From: Cellulosimicrobium cellulans
Lineage (GTDB): Bacteria > Actinomycetota > Actinomycetes > Actinomycetales > Cellulomonadaceae
DNA length: 64,000 bases
Direction of reading: 5' to 3'
Assembly: GCF_024124905.1 (NCBI RefSeq)
Contig: NZ_JAMXST010000003.1
Span: forward strand, 310,001-374,000
Each line of letters begins with the position of its first letter. Position 1 is the stretch's first letter. Shown piece after piece: positions 48,001 through 56,203 of the stretch. The notes beneath the pieces were generated by a model. The model was not told where the DNA came from, did no database searches, and saw only the letters and a list, made by a program, of their open reading frames with translations. The position numbers and the translations under genes were made by a program.

Positions 48001-49059
48001 ATGCGTCGTCCGACGTCCTCCGCCTCGCGCCGCACCACCGCGGCTGCCCTCCTCGCGCTCGGCGCGCTCGTGCTCGCCGGGTGCTCCGCGGGCGCCGACG
48101 ACGGCGCCGCCGACGACACGAGCACGACCCCGGCCGCGGGCGGCGCCTTCCCGGTGACGATCGAGAGCGCCCTGGGCGACGCCGTGATCCCCGAGCAGCC
48201 GGAGCGGGTCGTGACCTGGGGCTGGTCGACGCAGGACGCGGTCCTCGCGCTCGGGGTCGTGCCCGTCGCGATGCCGCGCAACGACTACGGCGGCGGCGAG
48301 ACCGGGATCCTGCCGTGGGACGAGGACGCGATCGAGGAGCTCGGCGGCGAGACCCCGACCCTGCTCTCCGGCTCCGACACGGGCGAGGTCCCGTTCGAGG
48401 AGATCGCCGCGGCGCAGCCCGACGTCATCCTCGCGCCCTACTCCGGCATCACGCAGGAGGAGTTCGACCGGCTGTCCGAGGTCGCGCCCGTCGTCGCGTA
48501 CCCGGACCAGCCGTGGGCGCTGCCGTGGCAGGACCAGCTCGAGATCGTCGGGACGGCGCTCGGCAAGAGCGACGAGGCGGCGGCGCTCCAGTCGGAGACC
48601 GACGCGTACGTCACCGCGCTCGCCGACGAGCACCCGGAGCTCGACGGCACGACGTTCGTCTACGCGTCGGCCAACACCCCGGGCACGCTCAACGTCTTCC
48701 GGGCGGACGACCCGCGCGTCGACCTGCTCGAGGACATGGGCATGACGCTCAGCCCGAGCGTCGCCGAGCTCGACGCCTCGCCCGACGACGGCACGTACTT
48801 CTACGGGCTCAGCGAGGAGCGACTCGGCGAGATCGACACCGACGTGCTCGTCATGTACTTCGGCTCCCAGGACGAGGTCGACGCGTTCACGGCGCTGCCG
48901 TCCGTCGGCGCGATGGAGACGGTGCAGCAGGGCCGGTTCGCCCCGATCGTCGGCGAGTCGTTCGTCATGGCGAGCAGCGCCCCGACCGTGCTCTCCATTC
49001 CGTGGATGCTCGACCAGTACGTCCCGCAGCTCGCCGAGGCGGCCGCCGCGTCGAAGTGA
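48001..49059 (+). CDS. Iron-siderophore ABC importer, binding lipoprotein
   Basis: A 352-residue class III solute-binding lipoprotein (FepB/FhuD/FecB type). The signal peptide ends LAGC with Cys28. Two lobes are joined by one long helix; visible stretches include VIPEQPERVVTWGWSTQDAVLALGVVPVAM, IAAAQPDVILAPYSGITQEEFDRL and WALPWQDQLEIVGTALGKSDEA. No permease or ATPase gene accompanies it, so it must feed a transporter encoded elsewhere. Control by iron is expected from the box just upstream. A hairpin terminator follows. Confidence 0.92.
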   Translation: MRRPTSSASRRTTAAALLALGALVLAGCSAGADDGAADDTSTTPAAGGAFPVTIESALGDAVIPEQPERVVTWGWSTQDAVLALGVVPVAMPRNDYGGGETGILPWDEDAIEELGGETPTLLSGSDTGEVPFEEIAAAQPDVILAPYSGITQEEFDRLSEVAPVVAYPDQPWALPWQDQLEIVGTALGKSDEAAALQSETDAYVTALADEHPELDGTTFVYASANTPGTLNVFRADDPRVDLLEDMGMTLSPSVAELDASPDDGTYFYGLSEERLGEIDTDVLVMYFGSQDEVDAFTALPSVGAMETVQQGRFAPIVGESFVMASSAPTVLSIPWMLDQYVPQLAEAAAASK

Positions 49060-49064
49060 GCCGT

Positions 49065-49092
49065 GCGGCCGCGTCGTGCGCGACGCGGCCGC
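49065..49092. terminator. Bidirectional terminator between convergent genes
   Basis: A perfect 12-bp stem (49065-49076 with 49081-49092) and the tetraloop TGCG lie 5 bp after the siderophore-protein stop and 10 bp from the convergent exonuclease stop. Confidence 0.75.
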
Positions 49093-49102
49093 GGCGGCGG
49101 GA

Positions 49103-50119
49103 TCAGCCGCCCAGGGCGTCCAGCAGGCGCCGGACCGACGTCCCGAGGCCCCACCGCTCCGTGAGCTCGGCGAGCGCGTCGGGGTCCGCGGGGGCGGTCG
49201 GGAGCGCGTCGAGGACCTCCCCGACGGGGGCGTCCGGCGCGACGCGCACGACGAGCGGCGCGACCTCCAGGTAGGAGGCCGCCTCGGTGAGGCGACGGCG
49301 CTGGGTCGGCGTCAGGCCGGGGTCGCCCGCCTCGCGCGCCGCGAGCACGCCCGCGAGGTCGCCGAACCTCGCGAGCAGCGCGACCGCCGTCTTCTCCCCG
49401 ATGCCGGGGACGCCGGGCAGGCCGTCGCTCGGGTCGCCGCGGAGCACCGCCATGTCCGCGTACGCCGCCCCCGTCGGGATCCCGTACCGCTCCGCGAGCC
49501 GCGCCTGGTCGACGACGTCGAGGTTCTTCACGCCCTTGGTCGGGTAGAGGACGCGGACACCCGCTTCGTCGTCGACGAGCTGGAACAGGTCGCGGTCCCC
49601 GGTGACGACCTCGACGGCGGCCCGGCCCGACGCGTCCGGCGCGGCGCCCTCGGCCGCGCGCCGCGCGACCTCGCGCGCGGTGAGCGTGCCGATGACGTCG
49701 TCGGCCTCGTACCCCGCCGCGCCGACGCGGGCGATCCCCAGCGCCGCGAGCACGTCGACGATCACCGGGATCTGCGCGACGAGCTTCTCCGGGACCTCCT
49801 CGACGCCCGTGGTCCCGGGCACCTTCTCGGCGACCCGGTGCGCCTTGTACGACGGGATGGCCTCGACGCGGAACGCCGGGCGCCAGTCCACGTCCCAGCA
49901 CGCCACGAGGCGCGACGGGCGGCGGTCCGTGACGAGCGTCGCGATCATGTCGAGCAGGCCGCGCACCGCGTTGACCGGCGTGCCGTCCGGGGCCTTGATC
50001 GAGTCGGGGACCCCGAAGAACGCGCGGAAGTACAGGCTCGCCGTGTCGAGCAGCATGAGCTCGCCGCCCGCCGTCGCGGGGGTGCTCGAGGGGGCGCCGT
50101 CGTCCGTGCTCTGCGTCAT
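49103..50119 (-). CDS. 5'-3' exonuclease (flap-endonuclease type, stand-alone)
   Basis: A 338-residue nuclease like the 5' domain of DNA polymerase I but without polymerase. Metal and DNA motifs: MLLDTASLYFRAFFG, WDVDWRPAFRVEAIPSYKAHR, GYEADDVIGTL, VVTGDRDLFQLVDD and the helix-hairpin-helix GDPSDGLPGVPGIGEKTAVALL. Actinobacteria commonly carry such a stand-alone enzyme for Okazaki-fragment and repair flap removal. The ATG at 50119 is the most likely start; a start 18 bases earlier is also in frame. Confidence 0.93.
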   Translation of the reverse strand: MTQSTDDGAPSSTPATAGGELMLLDTASLYFRAFFGVPDSIKAPDGTPVNAVRGLLDMIATLVTDRRPSRLVACWDVDWRPAFRVEAIPSYKAHRVAEKVPGTTGVEEVPEKLVAQIPVIVDVLAALGIARVGAAGYEADDVIGTLTAREVARRAAEGAAPDASGRAAVEVVTGDRDLFQLVDDEAGVRVLYPTKGVKNLDVVDQARLAERYGIPTGAAYADMAVLRGDPSDGLPGVPGIGEKTAVALLARFGDLAGVLAAREAGDPGLTPTQRRRLTEAASYLEVAPLVVRVAPDAPVGEVLDALPTAPADPDALAELTERWGLGTSVRRLLDALGG

Positions 50120-50242
50120 GCCGCCATCCTGCCGCACGGCCCCGACACGGGGCCCGCCGTGCCGCCGCGCGCCGCTGCCCTCGCCGTCGGACGGCGCGCG
50201 CGGTTCACTGGTGCCGTCGACCGCTACACGGAGGTGAGCGTC

Positions 50243-50533
50243 ATGTCCACGACGGCACGACGAGGAGCCGGCGCGGCTCTCGCCATCGCGGTGATCCTGC
50301 TCCTCGGGGCCTGCGCCGCCGGGCCGAACGTCGCCGCGAGCCCCGGCGGCTACGGGTTCTGGTGGGGTCTGTGGCAGGGGATGATCCTGCCGTTCACGTT
50401 CATCGTGTCCCTCTTCACCGACACGGTGAGCATCTACGAGGTCGACAACAACGGGAACTGGTACGACGTCGGGTTCATGCTCGGCATCGCGCTGTTCTCC
50501 GGGCCGGTGATCGCGCTGCGCGGGCGTCGGTAG
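50243..50533 (+). CDS. Small lipoprotein with FWWGLWQG signature
   Basis: A 96-residue protein. The signal/lipobox LLGAC gives Cys24. Then GFWWGLWQGMILPFTFIVSL forms one span-like helix, SIYEVDNNGNWYDVGFMLGIALFSG forms a second, and the protein ends RGRR. This W-x-GLW-x-G / NNGNWYDxGF pattern recurs in short bacterial membrane proteins of unassigned function. GGAGGTGAG precedes the ATG. It converges with a CPBP-protease gene 13 bp away. Confidence 0.75.
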   Translation: MSTTARRGAGAALAIAVILLLGACAAGPNVAASPGGYGFWWGLWQGMILPFTFIVSLFTDTVSIYEVDNNGNWYDVGFMLGIALFSGPVIALRGRR

Positions 50534-50545
50534 GCGGCCCGGGGC

Positions 50546-51412
50546 TCAGCGCTGCGCCGGTGCCGTCGTGCGTCCGACGCGACCCGAGACGAGGAAGACC
50601 GCCAGGATCGCGACGGCGATGAAGATGATGTTGAAGGTCCCGGCGAACGCGTTGAGCGCGTCGGACCCGGCGTTCGTCCCGTGCGTGTCGACACCGCCCG
50701 TCGCGAGGATCGTCGTCGGGTCGGTCGCCGCGTGCAGGAGGATGGCGGGGACGATGCTGCCCGTGACGCGCATCGAGAGGTACATCATGGTGCCGAACCC
50801 GAACGCGTAGACCACCGTCGTGCCCACGGTCAGGAGGTTCTGCCCCGAGACCAGGTTCGACGCGTGCAGGAAGCCGAAGAGGATCGACGACAGCACCATC
50901 ACGGCCTTCTCGCCGTACCCCGCGCGGCGGAGCATCGTGACGGCGACGCCGCGCGTCAGGACCTCCTCGGCGAACCCGATGCACAGGCCGAGCGCGAAGA
51001 CGGTGAGGATCACCGTGACGTCGTACGACGACCAGCTCGTCGCGACGAGGTGCAGCACGACCGGTACGAGGACGAGGACGACGGCGACCCACATCCACGG
51101 CCGCCCCGCGATCGGTTGCGGACCGAACACCTCGCGCCGCCAGCGCATCGTGGACAGGAAGGCGACGAGCAGCAGGCTCATGACGAGGATCGGCAGCAGC
51201 AGCCCGAAGAACACGGTTCCGGACGAGTCGAGGAGCTCCTCGCCGCTGTCCGGGCCCAGCCCGCTGACGCCGACGAGCCATCCGAGCCCGAGGTACACCG
51301 CGATGTAGAGGACCGCGAAGAGGAAGGCCCGCCACCAGCCGCCCTGGTCCCAGAACCGCTGCCAGCCCGACCGCGGGGTGGCCTGCTCGATCGATCCCGT
51401 CACCTCGGTCAT
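50546..51412 (-). CDS. CPBP-family intramembrane protease
   Basis: A 288-residue membrane protein with seven or eight spans. CPBP (Abi/Rce1-like) motifs are CIGFAEEVLTRGVAV (EExxxR), SSILFGFLHASNL (FxxxH) and IVPAILLHAATD. In bacteria such proteins serve in membrane protein turnover or bacteriocin self-immunity. No peptide gene adjoins it. Cytoplasmic N-terminus of about 25 residues. Confidence 0.92.
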   Translation of the reverse strand: MTEVTGSIEQATPRSGWQRFWDQGGWWRAFLFAVLYIAVYLGLGWLVGVSGLGPDSGEELLDSSGTVFFGLLLPILVMSLLLVAFLSTMRWRREVFGPQPIAGRPWMWVAVVLVLVPVVLHLVATSWSSYDVTVILTVFALGLCIGFAEEVLTRGVAVTMLRRAGYGEKAVMVLSSILFGFLHASNLVSGQNLLTVGTTVVYAFGFGTMMYLSMRVTGSIVPAILLHAATDPTTILATGGVDTHGTNAGSDALNAFAGTFNIIFIAVAILAVFLVSGRVGRTTAPAQR

Positions 51413-51529
51413 GGGTGCTCCTCGTCCGTCGTCGTACGGCCGCCGGCGCCGGCCGATCGGTGCGAACGGCGCGACCGACAGGAGCGAGCGTAGGGACGGA
51501 GCCCGCAGGGCGCGCGGCGAACCGCCCCG

Positions 51530-51892
51530 TCAGCGAGCGGTGGTGTCGGTGAGGGCGGCCGCGAGCCGGTCGAGCGCGCCCGGGACGAGCGAGTAGTACG
51601 CCCAGCGGCCGCGCTGCTCGCGGGTGAGCAGACCGGCGTCGACCAGGATCTTGAGGTGGTGGCTGACGGTGGGCTGGGAGAGGCCGACCGGCTCGGTGAG
51701 GTCGCACACGCACGCCTCGCTGCCGTCCTGCGCGGCGACGATCGCCAGGAGCTGGACCCGGGTGGGGTCCGCGAGGGCCTTGAAGGTGCGGGCGAGCTCG
51801 CGCGCGGCCTCGGGGTCGACGGCCTGGGTGACGGGTCCGCAGCAGCCAGCGCCGTCGCCGACCGGGGTGAGGGTCAGTTCGGTCGTCGTCAT
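51530..51892 (-). CDS. arsR: ArsR-family repressor
   Basis: A 120-residue winged-helix repressor. The metalloid-binding helix contains ACVCDLTEPVGLSQPTVSHHLKIL, the classic CxC of ArsR, and extra cysteines occur in the N-terminal GAGCCGPVT. The wing is LTREQRGRWAYYSLV. The ATG at 51892 was preferred to an upstream in-frame ATG that lies in the operator zone. It diverges from a flavoprotein across two operator-like repeats. Confidence 0.92.
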   Translation of the reverse strand: MTTTELTLTPVGDGAGCCGPVTQAVDPEAARELARTFKALADPTRVQLLAIVAAQDGSEACVCDLTEPVGLSQPTVSHHLKILVDAGLLTREQRGRWAYYSLVPGALDRLAAALTDTTAR

Positions 51893-51909
51893 GCCCACCA
51901 TCGTCGCAC

Positions 51910-51963
51910 AGATTGACAACCTTCGATACGTCATCCACGATGCTCATATCGACAACCTTCAAT
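51910..51963. promoter_or_regulatory. Two ArsR operator-like sites
   Basis: AGATTGACAACCTTCGAT (51910-51927) and ATATCGACAACCTTCAAT (51946-51963) agree at 15 of 18 positions and are 36 bp apart. The second agrees at 15 of 18 with the site at the acr3 start (56036-56053, other strand). They lie between the divergent arsR and flavoprotein genes. Confidence 0.65.
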
Positions 51964-51976
51964 GCGAGGAGTGGTG

Positions 51977-53395
51977 ATGGTCGAGGTGGTGCGGGACGAG
52001 CTCCCGGTCGTGGTGATCGGGGCAGGTCCGGTGGGTCTGGCGGCGGCGGCCCACCTGCTGGAGCGCGGGCTCGAGCCGGTGGTGCTGGAGGCCGGGGACG
52101 GCCCCGGCGCCGCGGTGGCGTCGTGGGGCCACGTGCGGCTGTTCTCGCCGTGGCGGTACGACGTCGACCCGGCGGCTCGGCGGTTGCTCGGACCGACGGG
52201 ATGGGTCGAGCCGGACCCCGACGCCCTGCCGACCGGCGCGGAGCTCGTCCACCGGTACCTCGCGCCGCTCGCCGCGACGCCTCAGATCGCGCCGCGCCTG
52301 CGCACGGGCACGCGGGTGCTCGCGGTCGCACGCGACGGGGCGGACAAGACGCGCTCGCTCGGCCGGGACCGCCGCGCCTACCGCGTGCGGACCATCGGTG
52401 CCGACGGCGTGGTGCGCGACGTGCTGGCCCGCGCCGTGGTCGACGCGTCGGGCACGTTCTCGACGTCGAACCCGCTGGGGGCCTCGGGCCTGCCCGCCGT
52501 GGGCGAGGCGGAGTCGGCGGCGTTCGTGACCGGTCCGCTGCCCGACGTGCTCGGCGTCCAGCGGGACCGGTTCGCCGGCCGCGACACGCTCGTCGTCGGG
52601 ATGGGGCACTCCGCGGCGAACACGCTCCTGAGCCTCGTCGAGCTGTCCGAGTCCGAGCCGGGCACCACGATCACGTGGGCGATCCGCGGCGGGTCGGCGC
52701 GGCGCCTGTTCGGCGGCGGCTCCGACGACGAGCTCCCCGCGCGCGGCCTGCTCGGGACGCGCCTGCGGGCCGCCGTGGAGGAGGGGCGGCTGACGCTGCT
52801 CACGCGCGTCTCGATCGACCGGCTCGTGCCGGGCGTCGGGACCGTCCAGGTGCTGGGGACTGCGCGGGACGGGGCGCTGAACCTCGAGGTGCACCAGATC
52901 GTCGACGCGACGGGCTTCCGCCCGGACCTCGACATGCTGCGCGAGGTGCGCCTCGACCTGGACCCGGTCGTGGAGGCGCCCGCCGCGCTCGCCCCGCTCA
53001 TCGACCCGAACCAGCACTCCTGCGGCACCGTGCCCCCGCACGGGGAGAAGGTGCTCGCCCACCCGGACGACGGGTTCTACCTCGCCGGCATGAAGTCCTA
53101 CGGGCGCGCGCCGACGTTCCTCCTCGCCACAGGCTACGAGCAGGTCCGTTCGATCGCCGCGGCGCTGGCCGGGGACCGGACCGCGGCGGACGCGGTCGAG
53201 CTGAATCTGCCCGCGACGGGTGTCTGCTCGAGCGACCTGGCGCTGGAGGACGACGGCGCGAGCGCGGGCGGGTCGTGCTGCGGCACCGCGCCGGCCGCGC
53301 CGCAGCTCGTGACCCTCGGTGTCGGGGCACCCGCCGGAGTCGGGTTCGCGACCGGCGTCGCGCACGGCCGCTCGGGCGACACGGAGCTCGGCTGA
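51977..53395 (+). CDS. ArsO-like FAD/NAD(P)H oxidoreductase of the arsenic island
   Basis: A 472-residue flavoprotein. The FAD site is VVVIGAGPVGLAAAAHLLERGLEPVVLEAG, with NAD(P)H site DTLVVGMGHSAANTLLSLVEL and VDATGFRPDLDML between. The layout is that of flavin monooxygenase-like ArsO proteins found in ars operons. The C-terminus carries a cysteine-rich tail (GVCSSDLAL then GGSCCGTAP), suited to thiol or metalloid binding. ATG 51977 with GAGGAG upstream. The reaction is not established; methylarsenite or arsenite oxidation is one suggestion for such proteins. Confidence 0.82.
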   Translation: MVEVVRDELPVVVIGAGPVGLAAAAHLLERGLEPVVLEAGDGPGAAVASWGHVRLFSPWRYDVDPAARRLLGPTGWVEPDPDALPTGAELVHRYLAPLAATPQIAPRLRTGTRVLAVARDGADKTRSLGRDRRAYRVRTIGADGVVRDVLARAVVDASGTFSTSNPLGASGLPAVGEAESAAFVTGPLPDVLGVQRDRFAGRDTLVVGMGHSAANTLLSLVELSESEPGTTITWAIRGGSARRLFGGGSDDELPARGLLGTRLRAAVEEGRLTLLTRVSIDRLVPGVGTVQVLGTARDGALNLEVHQIVDATGFRPDLDMLREVRLDLDPVVEAPAALAPLIDPNQHSCGTVPPHGEKVLAHPDDGFYLAGMKSYGRAPTFLLATGYEQVRSIAAALAGDRTAADAVELNLPATGVCSSDLALEDDGASAGGSCCGTAPAAPQLVTLGVGAPAGVGFATGVAHGRSGDTELG

Positions 53396-53399
53396 GCGC

Positions 53400-53440
53400 C
53401 CGGCCGCGCGTCGGGGTCCGGAGGACCGCCGCGCGGCCGG
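53400..53440. terminator. Bidirectional terminator between convergent ars genes
   Basis: CCGGCCGCGCG (53400-53410) pairs with 53430-53440, and a 5-bp inner hairpin (GGTCC/GGACC) fills the loop. It sits between the convergent flavoprotein and arsC stops. Confidence 0.65.
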
Positions 53441-53444
53441 CTCC

Positions 53445-53882
53445 TCAGCCGCGCGGCAGGGCGACCGGGGTGACGCCGAGCTCGTCGAGGAGAGTCAGCA
53501 CGCGGGTGCGGATCTCGTCGCGGATGGGGCGCACGGCGTCGATGCCCTGCCCGGCGGGGTCCTCCAGCGCCCAGTCCTCGTACCGCTTGCCGGGGAAGAT
53601 CGGGCACGCGTCCCCGCAGCCCATGGTGATGACGACGTCGGACGCCTGGACCGCCTCGGTCGTGAGGACCTTGGGCTGCTCGGCGCGCAGGTCGATGCCC
53701 TCCTCGAGCATCGCCTCGACGGCGACGGGGTTGATCCGGTCGGCCGGGGCCGACCCGGCGGAGCGGACCTCGACGGCCCCGCCGGACAGGGCCCGCAGGT
53801 ATCCCGCCGCCATCTGGGACCGGCCGGCATTGTGGACGCACACGAACAGGGCGGACGGCGTGGGCGGGGTGCTCTCGGTCAT
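53445..53882 (-). CDS. arsC: Arsenate reductase (LMW-phosphatase fold)
   Basis: A 145-residue enzyme reducing arsenate to arsenite. The CX5R loop is FVCVHNAGRSQMAAGYL with Cys15 as nucleophile and Arg21. Two further cysteines lie in TMGCGDACPIFPGKRYEDW, suited to a thioredoxin- or mycothiol-coupled relay. It lies downstream of acr3 and the ArsR-ArsC fusion on the same strand, with a 23-bp gap. Confidence 0.93.
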   Translation of the reverse strand: MTESTPPTPSALFVCVHNAGRSQMAAGYLRALSGGAVEVRSAGSAPADRINPVAVEAMLEEGIDLRAEQPKVLTTEAVQASDVVITMGCGDACPIFPGKRYEDWALEDPAGQGIDAVRPIRDEIRTRVLTLLDELGVTPVALPRG

Positions 53883-53905
53883 AGTGGTCTCCCGGGTGGT
53901 GACGG

Positions 53906-54919
53906 TCAGGCGATGGTCAGGGTCAGGTCGGGCAGCAGGTCGGCCAGCAGGCGTCGCACCCGCTGGTCGAGGTCGTCTCGGATCGCGGCGACCCCGGCGG
54001 GGGACGCCAGGGCGGGGTCGCCGACGAGCCAGTCCTCGTACCGCGTGCCGGGCAGGACGGGGCACACGTCGCCGCATCCCATCGTGACGACGACGTCCGC
54101 GACGCGGACGGCGTCGTCGGTCAACGGCTTGGGGAACGCGTCGTCCGCGGTGATGCCGAGCGCGGTCAGGCTCGCGCGCACGCCGTCGTGGATGTCGGCC
54201 GCCGGCGCGGACCCCGCGGAGCGGACGACGACCCGGTCGCCGGCGTAGTGGCGCAGCAGGGCAGCGGCGAGCTGGGAGCGCCCGGCGTTGGCGACGCAGA
54301 CGAACAGGACGTGCGGCCGCGCGTCGTCGGCGCGGGTCAGGTCGCTCAGCCGCTGCCGGGCGAACCGTCCCGTGAGGGGCACCAGATGGGCCGAGACCTT
54401 CGCGGACCGGGCCAGGTCGGTGTACGACTCGCGGACCACGCGCTGCACGACGTCGAACCGGACGTCGGCGAAGGCGCCGGCCAGGTCCTCGACCAGGTGG
54501 TCGAGGGCGGCGTCGACGTCGTCGAGGCCCGTGAGTGCGGTCGCGGCGCGCGTCGCGCCGAGCGCCGCCGGGGCGAAGGAGTCCAGCAGCGTCGTGACGG
54601 CCGCCCGGTACCCCGGCGCGATGCGGTACCAGACCCAGGTGCCGCGGCGCTCGGAGGTGAGCACCCCCACGTCGCGCAGCACCTTCAGGTGGTGCGACAC
54701 GGTCGGCTGCGAGACGTCCGTGAGTGCGGCGAGGTCGCACACGCACGCCTCGCCCGTGGCAGAGGTCGCGACGAAGGAGAGCATGCGCAGCCGCAGCGGC
54801 TCGGCGAGGGCCTTGAGCGTCGTGGCGACGGCGCCCGCGACCTCGGTCCCGATCGCGTACGCCTCGACCTGCGGCGCGCAGTCGGCGTCCGCGACGGCCG
54901 GCGGCAGGGGGGTGGTCAT
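53906..54919 (-). CDS. ArsR-ArsC fusion with three-helix linker domain
   Basis: A 337-residue three-part protein. Residues 20-110 are an ArsR winged helix with the metalloid site EACVCDLAALTDVSQPTVSHHLKVL. Residues 125-200 are a helical domain (LDHLVEDLAGAFADVRFDVVQRVVRESYTDLARSAKV) like the N-terminal three-helix domain of some phosphatase-type arsenate reductases. Residues 205-337 are an arsenate reductase (LFVCVANAGRSQLAAALL, TMGCGDVCPVLPGTRYEDW). Sensor and enzyme in one chain could tie arsenite release to derepression. The ATG overlaps the acr3 stop (ATGA). Confidence 0.92.
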   Translation of the reverse strand: MTTPLPPAVADADCAPQVEAYAIGTEVAGAVATTLKALAEPLRLRMLSFVATSATGEACVCDLAALTDVSQPTVSHHLKVLRDVGVLTSERRGTWVWYRIAPGYRAAVTTLLDSFAPAALGATRAATALTGLDDVDAALDHLVEDLAGAFADVRFDVVQRVVRESYTDLARSAKVSAHLVPLTGRFARQRLSDLTRADDARPHVLFVCVANAGRSQLAAALLRHYAGDRVVVRSAGSAPAADIHDGVRASLTALGITADDAFPKPLTDDAVRVADVVVTMGCGDVCPVLPGTRYEDWLVGDPALASPAGVAAIRDDLDQRVRRLLADLLPDLTLTIA

Positions 54920-56043
54920 GACCTCACCTCGTCCAGCTCGGGTGCTCGGGTCGGGGGTGCGGAGGGGTCGACGGCGTACCAGCGGCGCGCGACCCACAGC
55001 GAGACGTAGACGAGACCCACCAGGACGGGGACCTCGATGAGGGGGCCCACGACCCCGGCCAGCGCCTGGCCGGAGGTCGCACCGAACGTCGCGATCGCCA
55101 CGGCGATCGCGAGCTCGAAGTTGTTGCCCGCCGCGGTGAACGCCAGGGTCGTGGTACGGGCGTACCCCAGTCCCAGCGTCTTGCCGACGACGACGCCGAC
55201 GCCCCACATGGCCGCGAAGTACACCAGCAGCGGCAGTGCGATCCGCGCGACGTCGAGCGGGCGCGAGGTGACGGCCTCGCCCTGGAGGGCGAACAGCAGC
55301 ACGATCGTGAAGAGCAGCCCGTACAGCGCCCACGGGCCGACGACGGGGAGGAACCGGTCCTCGTACCAGGCCCGCCCCCTGGCGCGCTCCCCGACCAGGC
55401 GTGAGGCGAACCCGGCGGCCAGCGGGACGCCGAGGAAGACGAGGACGTTGAGCGCGATCTGCCCCACGGACACGTCCAGACCGTGGGCGTCGAGGCCCAG
55501 CCACCCGGGCAGCACCGTGAGGTAGAAGTAGCCGAGCAGGGAGAAGGCGACGACCTGGAACACGGAGTTGATCGCGACCAGCACCGCCGCGGCCTCCCTG
55601 TCCCCGCACGCGAGGTCGTTCCAGATCACGACCATGGCGATGCACCGGGCCAGGCCCACGATGATCAGCCCGGTGCGGTACTCGGGCAGGTCGGGCAGGA
55701 ACGCCCATGCGAGGGCGAACATCAGCGCCGGGCCCACCAGCCAGTTCAGCACCAGCGAGCTCACCAGGAGCTTCTTGTCGCCGGTGACGGCACCCACGCG
55801 GTCGTACCGGACCTTGGCCAGCACCGGGTACATCATCACGAGCAGGCCGAGGGCGATCGGGACGGAGATCCCGCCGACCTCCAGCGCGGCGAGCACGTCG
55901 GAAAGGGCAGGGACGAACCGGCCCAGGGTCAGCCCGGCAACCATCGCCAGCCCGATCCACAGCGGCAGCCACCGGTCCAGCGTGGACAACCGGCCGCGCG
56001 TGGGCGCCGTGGGATCGCTCGCGCGAGGCTCTTGAATTGACAT
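54916..56043 (-). CDS. acr3: Arsenite efflux permease ACR3
   Basis: A 375-residue ten-span antiporter exporting arsenite. It shows the essential cysteine in GLARCIAMVVIWNDLACGD, the N-terminal SVPIALGLLVMMYPVLAKVRYD and the C-terminal AFTAAGNNFELAIAVAIATFG. It is the first gene of the leftward operon acr3, arsR-arsC fusion, arsC. The ATG at 56043 overlaps an operator-like repeat, so bound ArsR would block the start region directly. Confidence 0.95.
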   Translation of the reverse strand: MSIQEPRASDPTAPTRGRLSTLDRWLPLWIGLAMVAGLTLGRFVPALSDVLAALEVGGISVPIALGLLVMMYPVLAKVRYDRVGAVTGDKKLLVSSLVLNWLVGPALMFALAWAFLPDLPEYRTGLIIVGLARCIAMVVIWNDLACGDREAAAVLVAINSVFQVVAFSLLGYFYLTVLPGWLGLDAHGLDVSVGQIALNVLVFLGVPLAAGFASRLVGERARGRAWYEDRFLPVVGPWALYGLLFTIVLLFALQGEAVTSRPLDVARIALPLLVYFAAMWGVGVVVGKTLGLGYARTTTLAFTAAGNNFELAIAVAIATFGATSGQALAGVVGPLIEVPVLVGLVYVSLWVARRWYAVDPSAPPTRAPELDEVRS

Positions 56044-56053
56044 TTGTCGATAT
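56036..56053 (-). promoter_or_regulatory. ArsR operator-like site at the acr3 start
   Basis: On the minus strand ATATCGACAAATGTCAAT matches the site at 51946-51963 at 15 of 18 positions, and it includes the acr3 start codon. ATTGACA is also directly repeated at 56036 and 56052. Confidence 0.65.
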
Positions 56054-56203
56054 TGACACCGGCCAATATAGGCGCGCAAGTCCCGGGTCGGGGTGCCGCG
56101 GAACGACGGCAGGGATCACGCGGATCACGTGATGGCGCCGGGAGCGCACGCCGGTTCTGATGGTTGGTGACGGATGCCGACGGTCGGCGCAAGGGAGGAC
56201 AGC

